DNA from: Chamaecyparis obtusa
Taxonomy: Eukaryota; Streptophyta; Pinopsida; Cupressales; Cupressaceae
Length of the DNA: 64,000 nucleotides
Direction: 5' to 3'
NCBI GenBank assembly: GCA_027943335.1
Contig: BSBK01001155.1
Location: 3,458,501 to 3,522,500 of the forward strand
The translations under genes and the position numbers were made by a program. Below are positions 12,963-25,201 of this stretch, piece after piece. A model generated the notes under the pieces. That model had not been told where the DNA came from. It saw only the letters and a list, made by a program, of their open reading frames with translations, and made no database searches. Within the stretch, counting starts at the first letter, position 1; each line of letters begins with the position of its first letter.

Positions 12963-14446
12963 TGTTAATATGATTTAGAACAATAGAGAGGGGGGTGAAT
13001 CAGTTATTCTCAGGTCCAGATGTATAAAAAAAACTTTCAAACACTTCAACAAATTCAGATATAATAACCAGCAGCTACTCGGTCATTACAGAATGTATAC
13101 CAAAAATAGATAACAATGCAGTCCACTATACAATAGCATTTAACTTGTAAAACACATAAATGTTTAACACCAAAATATTCACAAAAGTTTGACACTAGGA
13201 TTTGTAGTGGAAACCCAATTTGGGAAAAACCACTTTGTAACATGCTACTAATATATTCACTCTTCTGAAGTGAGCTCTGTGAAAAGCCAACCTTGTCAAA
13301 GGTTTATAAATACACTGCTATGTGTGACCCTGTTAAAGGATTTCAACCACCCTGTTAAGAGTGCACCTTGTTAGAGGACTTAAGTACATTCCATTAGAAT
13401 GCAACCTTGATTAAATGATTTATACAGTGACTGTTAGGTCAACCTTGATTAAAGGATTTAACTGATACAATGGTTAGAAAGTAGCAGTAGTATTGATCTA
13501 AAAAACATACAACTCATTTTGCAAATAACAGATCCAATTCACACATATATGTTGTCTTACTGACTGAATACCATTTCCATCTCCATCACTGATCTACTTA
13601 GAAAACCCTTCAAGAAATCACAACTCTGATCCACCTCTCCACCTTTAGCCTTTTTGCTTTGTCAGTCAATAACATCAACAACTTCCAACATTCATCTCTA
13701 TTCTCAACCTCATGCTTAGGTTATCTTATATCTATTCAACAGATAGATCTCTCTTTTGCCACTTAATCTCCTCCGTAGATCTTAGGTTTAGGTCAGATCC
13801 ATCGAATCCTTCCAACATTTAAGTTCTTTATTCATCCTTCTACAAACATCTTCAATCTCCTTAATGAAATCATAATAAAATGATTTACTGTACATTAAAT
13901 GCTCCATACATTTTATAAATAAAGTCAACACATTTTACATAACCCAAGAATTCAACAATGTCAGCTAGAAATCTGAATTCTTCCTCAAATGTAAATTACT
14001 GACGCTCGGTCAATACTATGTTCAACTCCTCGGTCATCATTGTGCAACTCGGTCACCTCTTCATTTCTCACTCGACAAATACTATCACTCGGTAATAAAT
14101 TGATGTTCAGTCAACATTGAATTTACTCGACATATACTAGCTCTCGGTCGACACTAATATCACTCGGCTTAAACTAGATTTCTTCACTTTTGCTCAGTTA
14201 AGACTATTTGTTCAGTCTTGCTTCTTAGATAAACAATACATTATGTTATCATTGTGCCATATAATCAAGTACTCATTGAAGTATCAAGATAATTCAACCT
14301 TTCCCTAGGTGCTATTGTTACCAACCTTGCCCTAATCCTTCTCATCAACCGATAGATATAGTACTTTCTTAGATAGAAATAGTCTTACCAGTTAAGGTTT
14401 GACATTAATGACAATACAACAATTGCTTCAATTGTAGTTTCCAACA
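12963..14446 (-). repeat. 3' LTR of copia element C
   Basis: Starts TGTTAATATGATTTAG and ends TTCCAACA, 1484 bp, preceded by gaatg (12958-12962). A pyrimidine run follows at once (14447-14460), the complement of the polypurine tract, so this is the 3' LTR of a minus-strand element. A second LTR of exactly the same length, with the same flank, is at 30394-31877. ACTCGGT-type motifs cluster in the right part (13990-14210). Confidence 0.88.
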
Positions 14447-14460
14447 ATCTCCCTCTTTGG
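14447..14460 (-). other. Polypurine tract of copia element C
   Basis: Minus strand GCCAAAGAGGGAGAT, directly next to the LTR end. The same CCAAAGGGAGAGAT-like tract lies beside the 3' LTRs at 48697 and 40509. Confidence 0.7.
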
Positions 14461-14888
14461 CATTGATGGCAACACCATATGAATAACACATGATTCACCA
14501 ACCAATCCAAAACTTGTTAGTACATCAAAAATATTTGTAATATCCTTAGCTTCATTCTGATTTTGAATCACTCTGCTAGCTTGCGTGACCGACCACACAA
14601 TAACTCCCTCTAAATCTCTCCATGTGTATCTTCCATATGTTTTCATCTGACTTATCTCCCTCTTTGACAATAATGCCAAAGAAGAAACTAGAACTTGCAT
14701 CTTTCAGATGTAGATATAATCTTTTTAGCTTAGTAAAAATGTTTCTCCCTTTGTCATCTTGCTTGTGACTATTTATAGTGTTGTTGTTCTTTTTCAAAAA
14801 TCTAGGATGTTCCTAAAGTGTGACCTTTTCTGCATCATTCTGTCAGATATTCTTGTGCATCACATTTGATGCAGTGCTCCTAGTTTGA

Positions 14889-17640
14889 CTAGGCAGCCTC
14901 AGTTAGGGGAAGCACCCCTAATTTACCTCTAAGATATTCATGAGCATCCTTAGGTAAAGCTTTTGTGAATATATCTGCTAGTTGTTCCTTGATATTCACA
15001 TACTCCATTCTCACTTCTTTATCTTGTACCAGATCCCTCAAGTAATGATACTTGATGGAAATATGTTTGGTCTTTGTGTGCATCATTGGGTTCTTAGATA
15101 TGTTGATAGCACTTGTGCTGTCATAGTATAGAACAATTGGTTCAGTGATCTCTTCTTCCATGCCTTTCAACAATTGCTTTATCCATACTAGGTTTAAACA
15201 GTTCACTGTAGTTGTGACATACTCAGCTTCAATTGTAGATTGGGAAATGCAATTTTGTTTCTTGCTTATCCAGGAAACTAGTCTCTGTCCAAGAAAGAAA
15301 GCTCCACCACTAGTACTTTTTCCATCATCTACATTTCCTACCCAATCTACATCAGTATAGACTCTCAGTTCAAATTTTTCATGCTTCTTGTAGTATAGTC
15401 CAAAGTCTTCTATCCCTTTCAGATATCTCATTATCCTCTTCACAGCCATCATATGACTTTCCTTAGGATTGGTAGAGAATCTTGCCACAATCCAAACTTC
15501 TAGAGCAATATATTGACCTACTGTGAACAACATATTGTAACTTTCCAATCATGGATCTATATAGAATTTGGTTCACTTTAGTAGTATCATCATTCTTAGA
15601 CAGTTTTTGTCCAGTAGCCATGTGAGTACTTACTAGCCTTGAGTCCTCCATACCAAAGGTTTTTAGTATCTCTTTAATATATTTAAACTATGTAATAAAA
15701 ATACCTCTCTCCATCTAATAGACTTGAAAACCAACAAATAACTTTATCTCACCAAACATAGACATTTCAAACTTAGTTTGTATCTCATTTGAAATTTTCT
15801 TACACAGGGCATTTTGTCCACCAAATATGATATCATCTACAAAAATTTTAGCTAACAAAATCCCTCTACCTTCTTTACCTTTCATGTATATATTGTTGGT
15901 GTCATTTGCTCTTGAGAATCCAATCTGTATCAAGTAATTGTGCAGCCTCTCATACCATGCTCTAGGGGCTTGCTTCAAACTATACAGTGCCTTGTTTAGC
16001 TTACAAACCATATTTCTCTTGTTTGGGTCAACAAATCCTTCAGGTTACTCAATGTACACTTCTTCTTCTAATATACCATTAAAAAATGTAGATTCAACAT
16101 CCATTTGGTATACCTTGAAATCTTTGTAAGTAGCATATGCAAGTAAAGTCCTTACTCCTAATATTTCTACTGGAGAAAATGTCTCCCCATAGTCTATTCC
16201 TTCTTCTTGAGCATAACCCTTGCATACTAGCCTTGCTTTGTTCCTTGTGATTTGTCCATGTTCATTGAGCTTATTTCTAAATACCCACTTTGTTCCAATG
16301 ACATTTTTGTTTTCTAGTCTCGGCACTAGAGTCCAGGTATCATTCTTTTCTATTTGATCTATTTCCTCATTCATGGCTTGAATCTAGTCTTCATTTTCTA
16401 ATGCCTCCCTTGTTGTCTTAGGCTCAAATTCACACAACAAACATGTAGGGTCTCTCAACTTTCTTCTAGTCAGAACTCCAGTATCTTTATCTCCAATGAT
16501 TTTTTGAGGCCTGTGATGTCTTCTTACATACTGTGCCAAAGAACGTTCATTTTTCTTTTCTCCTTACTTTTCAGGTTCATTAATAAGATTATCAAATTCA
16601 ACCTATGATTCCTTGACAACTTCTTCTTAATGATCGGTGACATCCTCCTGATGCTTGGAAGCACCTTCCTGATGCTCGACATTGCTTACCCAAGACTCTG
16701 CATCAGGTGCAGGTGTGTTACTCTCCTCTCCTTCTTCCATATAGACAAAAGATCTATAATCTTCAGGTTCTCTTTTTCTTTCCTACTCATTCTTTTCTAC
16801 ATATTCATCAACTTTCACATTTGCACTTTCCACAATTTTGTTAGTGTTAGAGTTCAAACAATTGTACGCTTTACACTTCGTGGAATAAACTAGAAATATA
16901 CCCTCATCACTTTTTGCATCAAATTTTCCATTCATATTATCCTTTAATATATAGCATTTACTCCCAAAGATTCTAAAGTATTTTACATTAGGTGCATAAC
17001 CATGCCATAACTCATAAGGTGTAACATTTGTACCTTTTTTTATTTACACTCGGTTCAAGGTATAAACAACAGTACTTACAACTTCTCTCTAGTACTTTTG
17101 TGCAACATTCTTCTCAATCATTAATGTCCTTGCATAGTCCATGATAGATTTGTTCCTCCTCTCAGCTATACCACTTTGTGGAGGTGTTCTAGGTGCAAAC
17201 ATCTGTCTCTTGATTCCTCTATCATAGAAAAATAGATTGAACTCATTTTCTTTAAACTCTGCACCTCAGTCAGATCTCAAACATTATAAGTTCCTACCTG
17301 TCTCCTTTTCAACATAGCCAAATACCACTTAAACAACTGAAATGCATCAGATATTTCTTTTAGAAATATTACAGTCATCATCCTAGTATAATCATCAACA
17401 AAAAGAATAAAGTATTTAGCACCACAATACCTTTGTACACCCATAGGTCCACAAAGGTTAGTATGAACTAGATCTAAAGCATTTTCAGAAGTAAAGGTCT
17501 TGCTCTTGATAAGTTGGAGGTGCATGCTCCAACTTATCATCTCCCTTAAGGGTGTTATCATTGCTACTTGGGGTAGAATCAACAAAACCCCTAGACTAAA
17601 CATCTTCAATAGTTTTATTAGATCCCTCATTAAATGACAT
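14889..17640 (-). pseudogene. Ty1/copia pol remnant: integrase, reverse transcriptase, RNase H
   Basis: Read from right to left. The integrase core (17480-16900) has HTNLCGPMGVQ and FVDDYTRMMTVIFLKE. The reverse transcriptase (16374-15715) has [42 protein letters not shown] and the catalytic box KIFVDDIIFGG. The RNase H (15548-14889) has VYTDVDWVGNVDDGKSTSG, STIEAEYV, LYYDSTSAINISKNP and LADIFTKALPKD. Domain order is that of copia. The frame is broken by stops and shifts between segments. Gag, protease and the 5' LTR are missing: homology stops near 17640, so the element is 5'-truncated. The RNase H segment is the longest open part (219 aa). Confidence 0.92.
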
Positions 17641-17940
17641 TTTGAAGCATCACAGGGAGGGTGCATAGGTGGAGGGGCATGGCCTCCTCCATCTCGATTA
17701 CCATGTGCAAGATCAAAATAGAGGGTGAAAGTTTGAAAGTTATAAATCAAGAATTTGAATAAATATTTGTTAAATATTGACAAACAAATGATTTGTTCAT
17801 AAAGAATATTCATAATTTGATTGATTCATTTTTAATTAATAATTAAATAAAATATAATAAAATAATTATTAAATAGTTAAAAAATTCAAAAAAATAATTT
17901 AAAAGTAAATAAAATAGTTCTAAATTAACTTATATATAAA
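17641..17940. other. AT-rich junction sequence
   Basis: Follows the break of copia element C. Mostly A/T (17820-17940 is almost pure AT). The ORF 17277-17813 runs through the break and is part integrase, part random sequence. Confidence 0.5.
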
Positions 17941-17952
17941 AAACTAAAATGA

Positions 17953-18749
17953 ATCCCTTCACAAGAACATATGCTGTATTAGGATTGATGGCTCATGAGT
18001 GTGCCTTGCATCCCCGAACAGGTTCTTCATTGGTTTCTTCTTCAGTGGTGGATAGTGTTTCTCCTTCACGGGCTGTTGATTACCCTGCTGCTGGCATACC
18101 TACTCTGAGAGTGGATACCTATTATGTTGATTCTGCTTCTTCTTCAGAACATTCGTTAAGTATTCTTGGTTCGAATGCTGCCTTGCACCAGCAAGCTGAT
18201 CGGTTGTGGAGCTCCCTGTTTCTTTCTCCTCCATCGCACTTTGGGTGTGGAAATGCTTCATGATTTCTTCAGTCTCCCTTCTTTTTTTGGTATGTGATAA
18301 ATTTTACTTTAAGAAGGAGCTTCATCAAAATTTTGTATAAGTTTGGCTGCTCCTTCATGGCCAAGTCTCTTCTACATGGTTGATATCGTTATGCATTCAT
18401 ATGAAGGAACTTTTTTGAAACTGTATATAGGGTAATCATATTTTGCCCTTTTTTGTATATAAGTCCTTCATATCATGTAACGTCTGTCAAAAGGTTTATT
18501 TTATAAAGGCCTTCTTGATAGTAAATTTATTTGGGTTGGGTTATTCTCAGGCCTCTTTCTAATGTAAACTAAAATATAGGCCTTGGGGGATTTCTAATCA
18601 GGTTTTCTAGATTTTGGTATTCTAGAACCCTTTATTGTATTTGATGGGTCATGAACAGAGTTTTCTTTCCTGGTTCTTTCTCTGGGAGCCCTTTTGAACC
18701 AGAGTAGTTAATATAAAAATAAAAAGTTTTGCCAAAAAAAAAAAAAAAC
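17953..18749 (+). mobile_element. Poly(A)-tailed retroposon (5'-truncated LINE or processed transcript)
   Basis: Flanked by an identical 12-bp target-site duplication AAACTAAAATGA (17941-17952 and 18750-18761). It ends in a poly(A) run (18734-18748) after AGTTTTGCC, the classic signature of LINE-mediated insertion. An ORF of 104 aa (17949-18263) is Ser-rich and unrecognised; its ATG lies in the duplication itself, so it may not be native. The rest is T-rich 3'-UTR-like sequence. I cannot tell a truncated LINE 3' end from a processed pseudogene. Confidence 0.85.
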
Positions 18750-18761
18750 AAACTAAAATGA

Positions 18762-18940
18762 CTCAATATTATCTTATATAAATATTTTAAAAATATCTCT
18801 AGTACTTCAAATATTTTATTCTATATTAGTACTCTTACTTAATGGATTTTACTTTGATCAATTATTTCAACTAGTTTAAGATTATCATCTTGGCTCTTTA
18901 AATGGTAACTATTGCCAAAATGCAACAAGAATCCTAATCT
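18762..18940. other. AT-rich spacer
   Basis: No ORF or repeat recognised. Confidence 0.4.
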
Positions 18941-20610
18941 AAACATTTAGCCTTATAATATAATTAGGATTATTGTTAGGATTAGAGATAACATCATGGT
19001 TAGTATGATTGTTTGAGCTAGTGTTTTTATTAGGGTTAGCGTTAGGATAAGGGTTTAGGTTCATGGTTTGTATTATGATTTGTTTAACACTGTGATAAGG
19101 TTAGAATAAATGAATACAATTAGAATAAGGGTTTAGGATTTAGGATTAGTACTATTGGTAGGGTTAGGGTTTAATATTTGGGATATGACCTTGTTTAAGA
19201 TTATGACCATGGTTATGGTTGGTTAGGGTTTAGTATTTGCATTAGGGTTTAAGGATAGGGTTAAGTATTTAGCATTGAGATTATGGTTAGGGTTATGGTT
19301 AGAGTTAGGGTTAAGATTAGGGTTTTGTGTATGGTTAGGGAGAGGGTTGGAGGGTTAGCATTAGAATTATGATTACAGTTAGGATTAGGATTAGTATTGA
19401 GATTAGGGTGTAGTTTGGATTCACAATAGGGTTTTGTAGGGTTAAGGTTGGTTTAGGTAATGTCTAGAGTTAGGTTTTAGGGTTGAGATTAGGATAAGGA
19501 TTAGGCTTTCGATCAGTGATATATTTAGGTTTAGGGATATTCTTAACTTAGAGAAATAGGTGGGGTTAGGAATAAGTTTATGGTTAGGGTTTAGCTTATA
19601 GTTATGGTTAGAGTTAGAATTATGGTTAGGGTTAGGATTTAGGGTTATGGGTAAAATCATGGTTACTTTTAAAGGGCTTACATAATGTTTAGTTTTAAGG
19701 TCAAATTTTGGATTAGTATTTGGATTATAGTTAGGGTTAGGGTTATGATTATAGATATAATTATGATAATGGTTAGGATTTAGCATTAGGATTGGGATTA
19801 TGGTTAGAGTTAACATTTACATAATGGTTAGGTCTACAGTTTTTATGGCTAGGAAGAGGTTTAGGATTAGGATTGGGATTAGGGTTAAGATTATGGGAAA
19901 GGTTATGGTTTATGATTAAAGTTTAGATTTTTTAGGGTTATAGTTGCAACTATGATTGACGTTAGGGTTTGGGTTATGATTGTGGTCAAGGTTTGGATTA
20001 TTATCATGATTGGGATTAAGGTTAATATTAGGGTTATGGTTATGGTTGAAATTATATTTAGGTTTAAGGTTTTCATCATGGTTTTTAGGTTTTAAGGATA
20101 AGGTTAGGTTGGGATAGGATTTGGAATGGGGTTAGGATTATAGTTAGGGTTCTATGTTATAGTTTATATTTTTATTAGGGTCAAGGTTTATACCATCATT
20201 AGGATTAAGGTTTCATTTATGGACATGCTTAGGTTTAGGATTATGATTAGAGCCACGGTTTTGGATTTAGGGGTATGGTTTGAACTATCGTTATGCTTAG
20301 ATTTTCATCATTTTTCTAAGGTTAAGTTTATGATTACGATCAAGATTATTATAGTGATTAGAGTTTAGGGTTAGGACTATGTTTGGTGTTAGGTTTTAGG
20401 TTGTTTGAATTATATTTATGTTTAGGGTTTTCATCATGGTTTTAGGGTCAAGACTACAATTAGAATTAGGATTTAAGATTAGGGATGCGATATAATTAGG
20501 GTTTATTATTATTGTAATTTTTTTTATTACGATTGAGGTTTAGGGTAAAGATTTTGGTTGGGTTTGGGTTAGTAAATAGAATTACAGTTAGGATTAAATA
20601 GTAACCATAT
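18941..20610 (+). repeat. Degenerate telomere-like repeat block, G-rich strand on top
   Basis: About 1.7 kb of irregular GGGTTAGGGTT, TTAGGATTAGG and TTTAGGG-like units on the plus strand, with no strand switch comparable to the 11.5 and 28.9 kb blocks. The ORF 19442-19816 (Asn/Pro-rich) is simply the translated repeat. Confidence 0.85.
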
Positions 20611-21513
20611 CTAATTGAAATTTAATTAAAACCTAGTCTTTATGTTAACTCTTATCTTAATTGAAGATTAACCCTACTTTATAGATTAAGTTGATGTAAA
20701 TTGAACCTTAACCATAATTTCCACCTTAATTTGAGTACCCTATAATCATATAATTTAAAATTTTACTTTTTCATTATACTTGTTTATATAAAATGGTAAA
20801 TTCTATTTTTCTTTTTTGCATGCAAATAATTCAAATTCTAAATTAAAAGAAATTCATTTTTTTAAAGTTTAAATAAATAAATTTAAAACTAAAATCTAAT
20901 ATAAAAAAAGCTTTCTAATTTATTTGTAGATATATAAACAACATTTCTATATTCTATTTTTAATTTTTGCATGCAACTCAATTTAATTTCTATAATTAAA
21001 CTAAAATCTATTTTAAAAATTTTTTATAAATAAATTTGAAACTTAAATCTTAATTTTAATATAATCTTTTTATATTTTAACTAAAATCTATATATTAATA
21101 GATTCATTTAATATTTTATAGATCAAATCTTTTAAAATAAATTTAAAACTAAAATATTGATTCTTTCTATATTTTAACTTAAATCTATGTATTAATGGAT
21201 TCATTTTATATTTTTCTATACCATGCAAATCAATTCAAATTCTATAATTACACTAAATTTTGGTTTTTAAATTTTTCTAAATAAGTCATCAAATTTTTTA
21301 ATAGAATCAATCTATATTTTTAAAATATTTAAGAAACATTGCTATTCTATTTTTTCTTTTTTAAAAAAAGATATGTAATTAAGCTGAATTCTATTCGTTT
21401 AATTTTTAAATGAAAGACAAAGTAATTTAATAATTAATTTTTAAGATTTACAATTGTTAAATAGAAAAATATAAACTTTATCATAAAGGTAATTTGCAAA
21501 AATCAAATAACCA
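20611..21513. other. AT-rich sequence without recognised features
   Basis: Strongly AT-rich, with repeated TAAAACTAAAATCT-like words at 20880, 21040 and 21130. No gene seen. Confidence 0.5.
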
Positions 21514-21660
21514 TTTTTTTTTTATCGGTAAAAGGCTGAAGCCAATGGTTAATTTAATTATTAAATCAATGCTACAAGTAATAAAAAAGGGGGCCCCGCT
21601 CTGTGCAGGCGCTGGTAGGAAAAAGCGGGGTTGAGAAAACCACCAGCCTTGCCTGGGACC
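21514..21660 (-). mobile_element. 3' end of a minus-strand non-LTR retroposon
   Basis: On the minus strand the sequence reads ...TTGGCTTCAGCCTTTTACCGAT followed by A(10) (21514-21523). This closely resembles the GGCTTCGGCCTTTTACCG-poly(A) tail of plant L1 LINEs. A GC-rich part (21590-21635) precedes it. The 5' limit and a target-site duplication could not be fixed, so the extent is approximate. Confidence 0.5.
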
Positions 21661-21818
21661 TTAGTTCAGAGTCTGATACATAAGAGTTTTAGGTGGGCAT
21701 ACCCACCATTATCAGATACATGATACCAAAATTTATGCTTGATACAGAATTATACTAAATCATGCTATTCTGCATAAAGTTCATAGATTCCTTGTCAGAC
21801 TTCCTTTGGGGCTTGCTT

Positions 21819-23757
21819 TTATTGGCTTGTCTCTTTCTTCTTTGTTGAACTCACTTCAGTGAGGGAGCCTGAATTAATATTAGGAATTGTTTTCCTAATT
21901 ACTTCATCTGAGAGATGTTTCCACACGAAAAATCTTGAACTTGAAAATCCTGAGCTATGGCTATGATCTTTGTTAGTATGTTCATAAGATAATTTGTTAG
22001 TCCAAAATTCTGAAAGGAAAAGAAAAAAAAACTTGCTAGAAAGAGGATACTTTTACCTCTCACTATACCATCTATGTCAACATAGAATTTGGGTTAGTAT
22101 CCCTAGTTCCTGTACAAGATCTAGAAGAAATGTCTATGCATACGGCTAGATATGACCCCTTTTAAGACAATGCTATTTTATATGCTTATGCTTAAGAAAC
22201 ATGCTAATCATTTGAAAATAATTTCCTTATTCATTATTCTTAATAAATGTGAGTTGTCCGGTTACTATAAGATTAAAAACAATGTAGCAAATTTCTAATT
22301 TCTATTCTAATACACACTTATTTTGTAAATGCATTTTGGTTTCTGAAGGACATCCTTACATCAATCTAAAAAGAATCTAGACATATCTTAAAAGATATTT
22401 ACTTAATCTATTAATTTGTAGAAGTATTTTCTATGAACTATACTAATCGATAATATACTTAATCTATCAATGATTATAATATAATCGTGTAGTACACAAG
22501 ATCTTATGAGATTTGATAAGTGTATTCAATAATTAGGAAATAACCGAAGCCTAGAATAGAAAACATTAGCTCATAGATTCATGATCAGTCCTTAAATTGT
22601 TTTAGACCTAATAAATTAATTTACCATGAGATAATATTTTATCATTAATAACATATATGTATTTTACCACCGATTAATATGTCATGCAACACATATGTCT
22701 TTCCTAAATTAGTTACCATTTTAATTTCTGTTTAAACATTAGCTAGGAAAATAAAGTCCCATCCAATTAGAGGGATATTTATAAGAAAGTAGAAAACAGA
22801 TAATTAGCAGTTATGATATATTAGCTGGAAGGAGACATTAAGTTTTCCTTGCTTGATCTATTTGTATGATGATGTCGATATACTAGTTTGTGTATAAATT
22901 ATAATCTAATTAGGGGGTTGTTGAATATTAGCTTTCATAGTTCCATTAAGGGATTATTGAGATCCTTTTACAAAGATACAAATGTTTACTAAATCAGAAG
23001 TCACAATTTGAAGAAGGTGTACAATTGAGCTAAATTGAGATCATCATGAGCTTTTATTTTTATAGGGTGGGATAACATGAATAAATTCTTAGGCCCTCTT
23101 CATTGATCCTTATCTTGAGTCAAAACGATCTATAGTGGGGGATCATATTCTCTTCTTGTTCTAGAACTTACCTTCTTCCAACCAAAGGTTGATTAGATTT
23201 ACTGATTTAGATTCTACAAAGCACTCCACATCTAAATATCCAACTTCATCTAGGTGCCAATAGTCATAGAACCAATCTTCCTTCTCAAGCTTGCAGATAT
23301 GCAAGAAGTTTAACAGGAAGATTGTGTTTCTTTTAACTATGGATTCTCTCTCCTTGAAGTCCTCCATGTTCTGAGTTACAATGATAGGCGTGGAAGGGGT
23401 GGAGGGTGCCATATCATAGTGTTTTGGCATAATGATAGTAGGAACCCTTTTGATATAATGAAGGGCTTTATCTAGGTTACCCAGAAATCTCCGTTTGAAG
23501 ATTCTATGATAGAGTCTCCAAATTTCTTGATCATGGAAATCGCAGAAAGAAATGACGGCAACAAACATGGAAGTTATATTGGTGAGGACCCTATACTTTT
23601 CCTCTAAGTTGATAAATTCCAGACCTAAGATGCGGCAGAAAGCTCTAACAATAAGGGAGTGCTTATTTATTAACACCTTTTTGACATGCTTTGGCATAAC
23701 CTTGCCTTTAAAAGCTAATTGGCCCCTACTACATGTAAGCTTAATTGAAGTCTCCAT
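21819..23757 (-). CDS. Two-exon gene of unknown family (exon 1 23757-23172, exon 2 22009-21819)
   Basis: Exon 1 is open for 195 codons from METSIKLTCSRG and ends at a consensus donor AAG|GTAAGT (GT at 23171-23170). A strong acceptor, a long pyrimidine tract ending CTTTCAG at 22010, opens exon 2 in the matching phase, which continues open for 62 more codons to TAA at 21821-21819. The predicted protein is 258 aa. A TATAAATA box lies 62 bp upstream of this ATG. An in-frame ATG at 23814 lies only about 5 bp from the box, so 23757 is the better start. No signal peptide, membrane segment or known domain is recognised; the C-terminus is Ser/Lys-rich. It is the only candidate intact cellular gene here, and has a broken paralogue upstream. 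The model is inferred from splice signals, phase and the paralogue; no transcript evidence. Confidence 0.6.
22010..23171 (-). other. Predicted intron of the two-exon gene
   Basis: 1162 bp, GT (23171-23170) to AG (22011-22010). Donor GTAAGT is a perfect match to consensus. The acceptor has about 20 pyrimidines before CAG. AT-rich throughout, with no other coding seen. Confidence 0.55.
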
Positions 23758-23818
23758 GTTAGCCTCCACATTTATGGTTATGAAAAAGTCAATAAGAGAA
23801 ACATTAAGGGGCATGGGC

Positions 23819-23826
23819 TATTTATA
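23819..23826 (-). promoter_or_regulatory. TATA box of the two-exon gene
   Basis: TATAAATA on the minus strand, 62 bp before the METS start codon. The paralogue has an identical octamer 56 bp before its ATG (25194-25201). Confidence 0.5.
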
Positions 23827-24450
23827 AGGATATAACTTCGAAAGACCTGTCTGTTGAATACCTATGACTGTTCGCATATTCGGATCTCTTTCAAACATGC
23901 TACTTTAGCTTCTTAAGGGGAAACGAGGTGTTTGTTATGTCTATGAAGAGACTTTTCAATTTATTCCCTCTATATATTCTCTATCATCACGAATGCCATT
24001 AAACATATAGATAGGGTCTAGAGACAATGCTACTTAATAGAATTCTATAAGAATAAAGCAAACAAATTAGTGGAAACCTGATAATTTGAACCTACATGAA
24101 ATATTCATAATTTTAATTGTCCTAAAAGGGAATACGAAGAAATTAGCAAAGATTCATAACAGTATACTATCTATTTAAAGAGAGACCCTGCAGAAAATAG
24201 TTATAAACAATAATATATTTATAAGAACCATACTGCTTTGTAGAATTATATACATTAAGGAGCTGAGTACTATCATATGTTTAGTGATTTTTTTGAACTG
24301 TAGTTACTATAGAAACCATAGTGGCATGACTAATAAAACCTTATCGATAACTACTAATCATACACTATCTATCCTTAATTCGAAAGTATTTTCTAGAGTA
24401 AGTATAAAAAATGAGGCATTAACGACTATAGTTCAGATAGCACCATTTTT
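23827..24450. other. Spacer between the gene and its paralogue
   Basis: AT-rich, no gene recognised. I looked here for a second exon for the upstream paralogue and found no convincing acceptor with a matching open frame. Confidence 0.45.
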
Positions 24451-25138
24451 CTAGACCCTAGTACATTCCCATATGTTCTCTCCTTGTCTCATAATGATGA
24501 TACTCTCTTCTTCTGGTGCCATCTTCTTCGAATGGCATGTACATCTTGGGACCTTGGGAGCCATAATGTGGATCTTGGATGCCTTAGTTTTGTCCAATTC
24601 ATCTAGGATGTGGAAACCCTCATTCCTCCAGTACTTAAGTATCTCAGTCGTGTCCATCTCAATCTGGAGAATTTCATTGTACAGGAAATCCAGATTTCTA
24701 AGCATTTTTGGCCAGTGGGCATCAAAGCGCTCTTCATCCTTGAATGTTAACATGGGGATGCACTGTGCTTGTGGGAACCTCAGCTCTCATTGTGATTTTT
24801 GGGTGGGGTATGGTAAGATGGTTATCAATACAAAGGACCATTCTTTCTAGCCCTCTAAGAAGATCATCGTTGAAGATTGATCTAGCAACTTGGAGGATGT
24901 CTTCTTTCCTTTTCCCCGCAAAGATTGAGATGGCTATGAACATACCGACAACTGCTCCATTTGTTCTATAAGTAAATTCATAGTCAAAGAAGTGGTCTCC
25001 CATGGATTTTTCAATTGCTCTCCTTGAGGAATTCGGCAAGGGGTTGAGAATCTAATTCCACCTCTCTGGCATAATGTTCCCCCTGAATGCCATAGCCCTA
25101 CTGCCTTTGTTTGCTAAGGTGATCAATTTTGTTTCCAT
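24451..25138 (-). pseudogene. Broken paralogue of the two-exon gene
   Basis: From the ATG at 25138 the product starts METKLITLANKG. It follows the exon-1 protein of the downstream gene along its length: MAFRGNIMPERW against LAFKGKVMPKHV, GMFIAISIF against SMFVAVISF, and YWRNEG against YWHLDE. A TAG at 25054-25052, after 28 codons, and a frameshift near 24780 break it. The last part (24753-24451) is in a different frame and ends with a 30-residue tail not seen in the paralogue. No exon 2 was found. The family is not recognised. Similarity is clear by eye but low, so this duplication is old. Confidence 0.6.
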
Positions 25139-25193
25139 CACTCATAGCGGATTGTAACTAAGCAGGATCAATTCCTCAGTCTTACCTGTGAAA

Positions 25194-25201
25194 TATTTAT
25201 A
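25194..25201 (-). promoter_or_regulatory. TATA box of the broken paralogue
   Basis: TATAAATA, 56 bp upstream of the ATG, at nearly the same spacing as in the intact copy. Confidence 0.4.

Larger units (their letters stand above)
12963..17640 (-). mobile_element. Copia element C, 5'-truncated
   Basis: 3' LTR plus polypurine tract plus the pol remnant. The 5' half (gag, primer-binding site, 5' LTR) is absent and replaced by unrelated AT-rich DNA after about 17640. Its insertion site (gaatg within telomere-like DNA) is the same as that of the solo LTR at 30394-31877, so the two descend from one insertion that was later duplicated. Confidence 0.85.

Noticed and set aside
17277..17640. Active copia integrase
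   Set aside because: Truncated at the 5' side, frame broken, and no gag, protease or 5' LTR.
19442..19816. 124-aa Asn/Pro/His-rich ORF
   Set aside because: Translation of degenerate telomere-like repeats on the C-rich strand; no start context or other support.
22535..22545. AAATAACC as the distal target-site duplication of the LINE tail at 21514
   Set aside because: Only 8 AT-rich bases match, and the interval would include the gene's exon 2 and part of its intron.
24180..24195. CTGCAG acceptor as exon 2 of the broken paralogue
   Set aside because: Weak pyrimidine tract, and the following frame closes within a few codons and does not resemble exon 2 of the intact copy.
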